A stretch of 8,469 bases of DNA from Acidobacteria bacterium AH-259-L09 (GTDB lineage: Bacteria; Acidobacteriota; UBA6911; RPQK01): NCBI GenBank assembly GCA_027717875.1, contig JALLOL010000101.1, positions 1 through 8,469 on the forward strand, given 5' to 3'. Every line of letters starts with the position of its first letter. The first letter of the stretch is position 1. The position numbers and the translations under genes are program-made. Of this stretch, positions 7,575 through 8,469 are shown one piece after another. Below the pieces are notes generated by a model that was not told the DNA's origin, did not search any database, and saw only the letters and a list, made by a program, of their open reading frames with translations.

Positions 7575-7613
7575 TTTATATTAAACTAAATGGCGATCTA
7601 GCTTTAATATAAA
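7575..7613. promoter_or_regulatory. 11-base inverted repeat in AT-rich leader of the Fic fragment
   Basis: TTTATATTAAA (7575-7585) and TTTAATATAAA (7603-7613) are exact reverse complements separated by 17 bases. Both arms contain -10-like hexamers (TATATT, TAATAT). The repeat lies 44 bases before the Fic fragment start. The layout fits an operator with two half-sites about two helical turns apart on a promoter, or a hairpin. Fic genes are often autoregulated, so a surviving operator is plausible; this is inference. Confidence 0.4.
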
Positions 7614-7656
7614 GATCTTACTAACGCCTTATGAAAGGAAGCATTCATATCGCCTC

Positions 7657-8013
7657 ATGACAACGATGAGTAAAAAACCACATAGATCCGGGACATATAT
7701 ACAACAACCCACAGGGTACAAGGCTTTCATTCCAAATCCTTTACCCCTAAGGCCAGCAATGACATTGGATCCGGAACTTCAGATCTTGTTATCAGCAGCG
7801 GATCGGGCCATAGGACGCCTAGATGCTGGCACAGAGCTGCTCCCAAACCCCGACTTCTTTGTGGCGATGTATGTCCGCCGACAAGCATTGTATTCCTCCC
7901 AAATCGAGGGTGTCACACAGGCCTCTCTCGACGAAATGAAATTTGCGAGGAGCGACCGAATCGTACCGGAGTTGGGGCAAGAAGACATCTGCCGGGTTTT
8001 TCCCTTGATTTAG
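7657..8013 (+). pseudogene. Truncated Fic-family protein, N-terminal inhibitory region only
   Basis: A 118-residue frame. GTYIQQPTGYKAFIPNPLP, LLSAADRAIGRLD and LLPNPDFFVAMYVRRQALYSSQIEG match the N-terminal domain of bacterial Fic proteins (Fic_N). The motif SSQIEG (80-85) fits the inhibitory helix S/TxxxE[G/N], with S80, E84 and G85, which blocks ATP binding in full-length Fic AMP transferases. Similarity ends at about residue 95 and a TAG follows at 8011. The catalytic core with HPFxxGNGR is absent, and the usual length is about 350-380 residues, so no AMPylation is possible. The start is uncertain: ATG 7657 has AGGAA 16 bases upstream, rather far, and ATG at 7666 is also possible. Its stop lies 10 bases from the end of the convergent membrane gene, marking a deletion or insertion junction. 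If expressed, it would be a free inhibitory module. Confidence 0.75.
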
Positions 8014-8023
8014 TGCTTCCTAT

Positions 8024-8469
8024 TTAGAGAAGAAGCGTAAAGCAGCCGGTTGCCATTAAAGCTATTGCCCATAACAAATCAAGGTTGAGCCAGGCTTTAC
8101 GTAAAAGGGCCAGCCCTAGCTTTTCATAAACCACCAGTGCGACTAACCCTGTGACCACCAGATAGCCTGTGGTGTGAATGAGGATCGCCAACAGGTTTGT
8201 CAATGGCTCTTCTAAACTGCTTGCGTGGACATGATATTCGGAGGCTGGGAAGTGGTGTCCTTGGGCAGAGATCCCTAGCAAAATTGGCAGTACCATGAAG
8301 CCGGCCCCGTGAGCAGACGCCATTAGGAACGACCAGATGGTGAGGTCGCGGAACCCTACCTGCATTCCGCCCCAGCGGGGGTGACGATTGCGAAGAAAAA
8401 TGTACAGGCCAAAGCTGAAGAGAATGAAGGCGACCGAAATCTTGAGGTAACCAAGGGGAAGCACTACCT
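8024..8469 (-). CDS. Polytopic membrane protein, partial (start beyond window)
   Basis: The frame is open from the right window edge to TAA at 8024. The first start-like codon is GTG at 8464, but codons before it are still open, so the true start probably lies outside. Numbering from that GTG, about four hydrophobic segments are seen: 5-23, 44-65, 89-112 and 128-146. Between the first two is a charged loop, RNRHPRWGGMQVGFRDL, followed by LWSFLMASAHGAGF-like sequence (SAHGAG at 50-55) that I recognise as conserved in a family of uncharacterised integral membrane proteins. The loop at 66-85 is rich in His (GHHFPASEYHVH), which could suggest metal contact, but this is weak. No enzyme or transporter motif is clear. 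It converges with the Fic fragment and seems to be resident chromosome flanking the island. Confidence 0.65.
   Translation of the reverse strand, partial: VVLPLGYLKISVAFILFSFGLYIFLRNRHPRWGGMQVGFRDLTIWSFLMASAHGAGFMVLPILLGISAQGHHFPASEYHVHASSLEEPLTNLLAILIHTTGYLVVTGLVALVVYEKLGLALLRKAWLNLDLLWAIALMATGCFTLLL

Larger units (their letters stand above)
7359..7656. other. Intergenic spacer, AT-rich in its right half
   Basis: About 300 bases separate the primase-helicase stop from the Fic fragment. No coding sequence or RNA gene was recognised. The left part has two C-runs (about 7460-7475) and a 12-base palindrome; the right part (about 7550-7625) is AT-rich and carries an 11-base inverted repeat. No stem followed by a T-run, as in an intrinsic terminator, was found after 7358. 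Confidence 0.5.

Overview
The window reads as an accessory, defence-island-like stretch of a bacterial chromosome. Base composition is moderate, Shine-Dalgarno sites are normal, and two strands of short operons are mixed with at least three broken genes. No marker gene fixes the taxon. The mix (SWIM/HEAT helical-repeat proteins, an ATPase with a nuclease-like tail, a primase-helicase, a Fic fragment, transposase debris) is typical of environmental Gram-negative bacteria, but this is inference only.

Layout. 38-1426 (+): AAA+-type ATPase of the archaeal-ATPase/DUF234 kind, with a winged helix and a PD-(D/E)XK-like C-terminus. 2277-1453 (-): acidic HEAT-repeat protein, convergent with the ATPase. 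2696-2192 (-): a collapsed, frameshifted gene remnant joining the start of one recognised family to the TPR-like end of another. 4608-2674 (-): SWIM zinc-finger protein with a long helical body. These last three lie head to tail with overlapping ends and look like one operon read leftward (SWIM, remnant, HEAT).

4638-4898 (+): remnant of a DDE transposase in the divergent gap, which by chance stays open in frame with the next gene. 4956-7358 (+): the most notable gene, an 800-residue archaeo-eukaryotic primase (AEP) fused to a superfamily 2 helicase, matching the primase-helicase of the conflict systems known as TOTE. 7359-7656: AT-rich spacer with two inverted repeats. 7657-8013 (+): Fic protein cut down to its N-terminal inhibitory region. 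8024-8469 (-): C-terminal part of a polytopic membrane protein whose start lies beyond the window; it looks unrelated to the island.

Working together: the primase-helicase is the only gene with a clear conflict-type enzymatic architecture and appears intact. The SWIM/HEAT operon is an uncharacterised scaffold-type set whose middle gene is lost. The ATPase-nuclease and the Fic fragment are of kinds that often accumulate beside defence genes. Decay at 2192-2696, 4638-4898 and 7657-8013 indicates repeated insertion and deletion. No tRNA, rRNA, CRISPR array, complete insertion sequence or convincing intrinsic terminator was seen.
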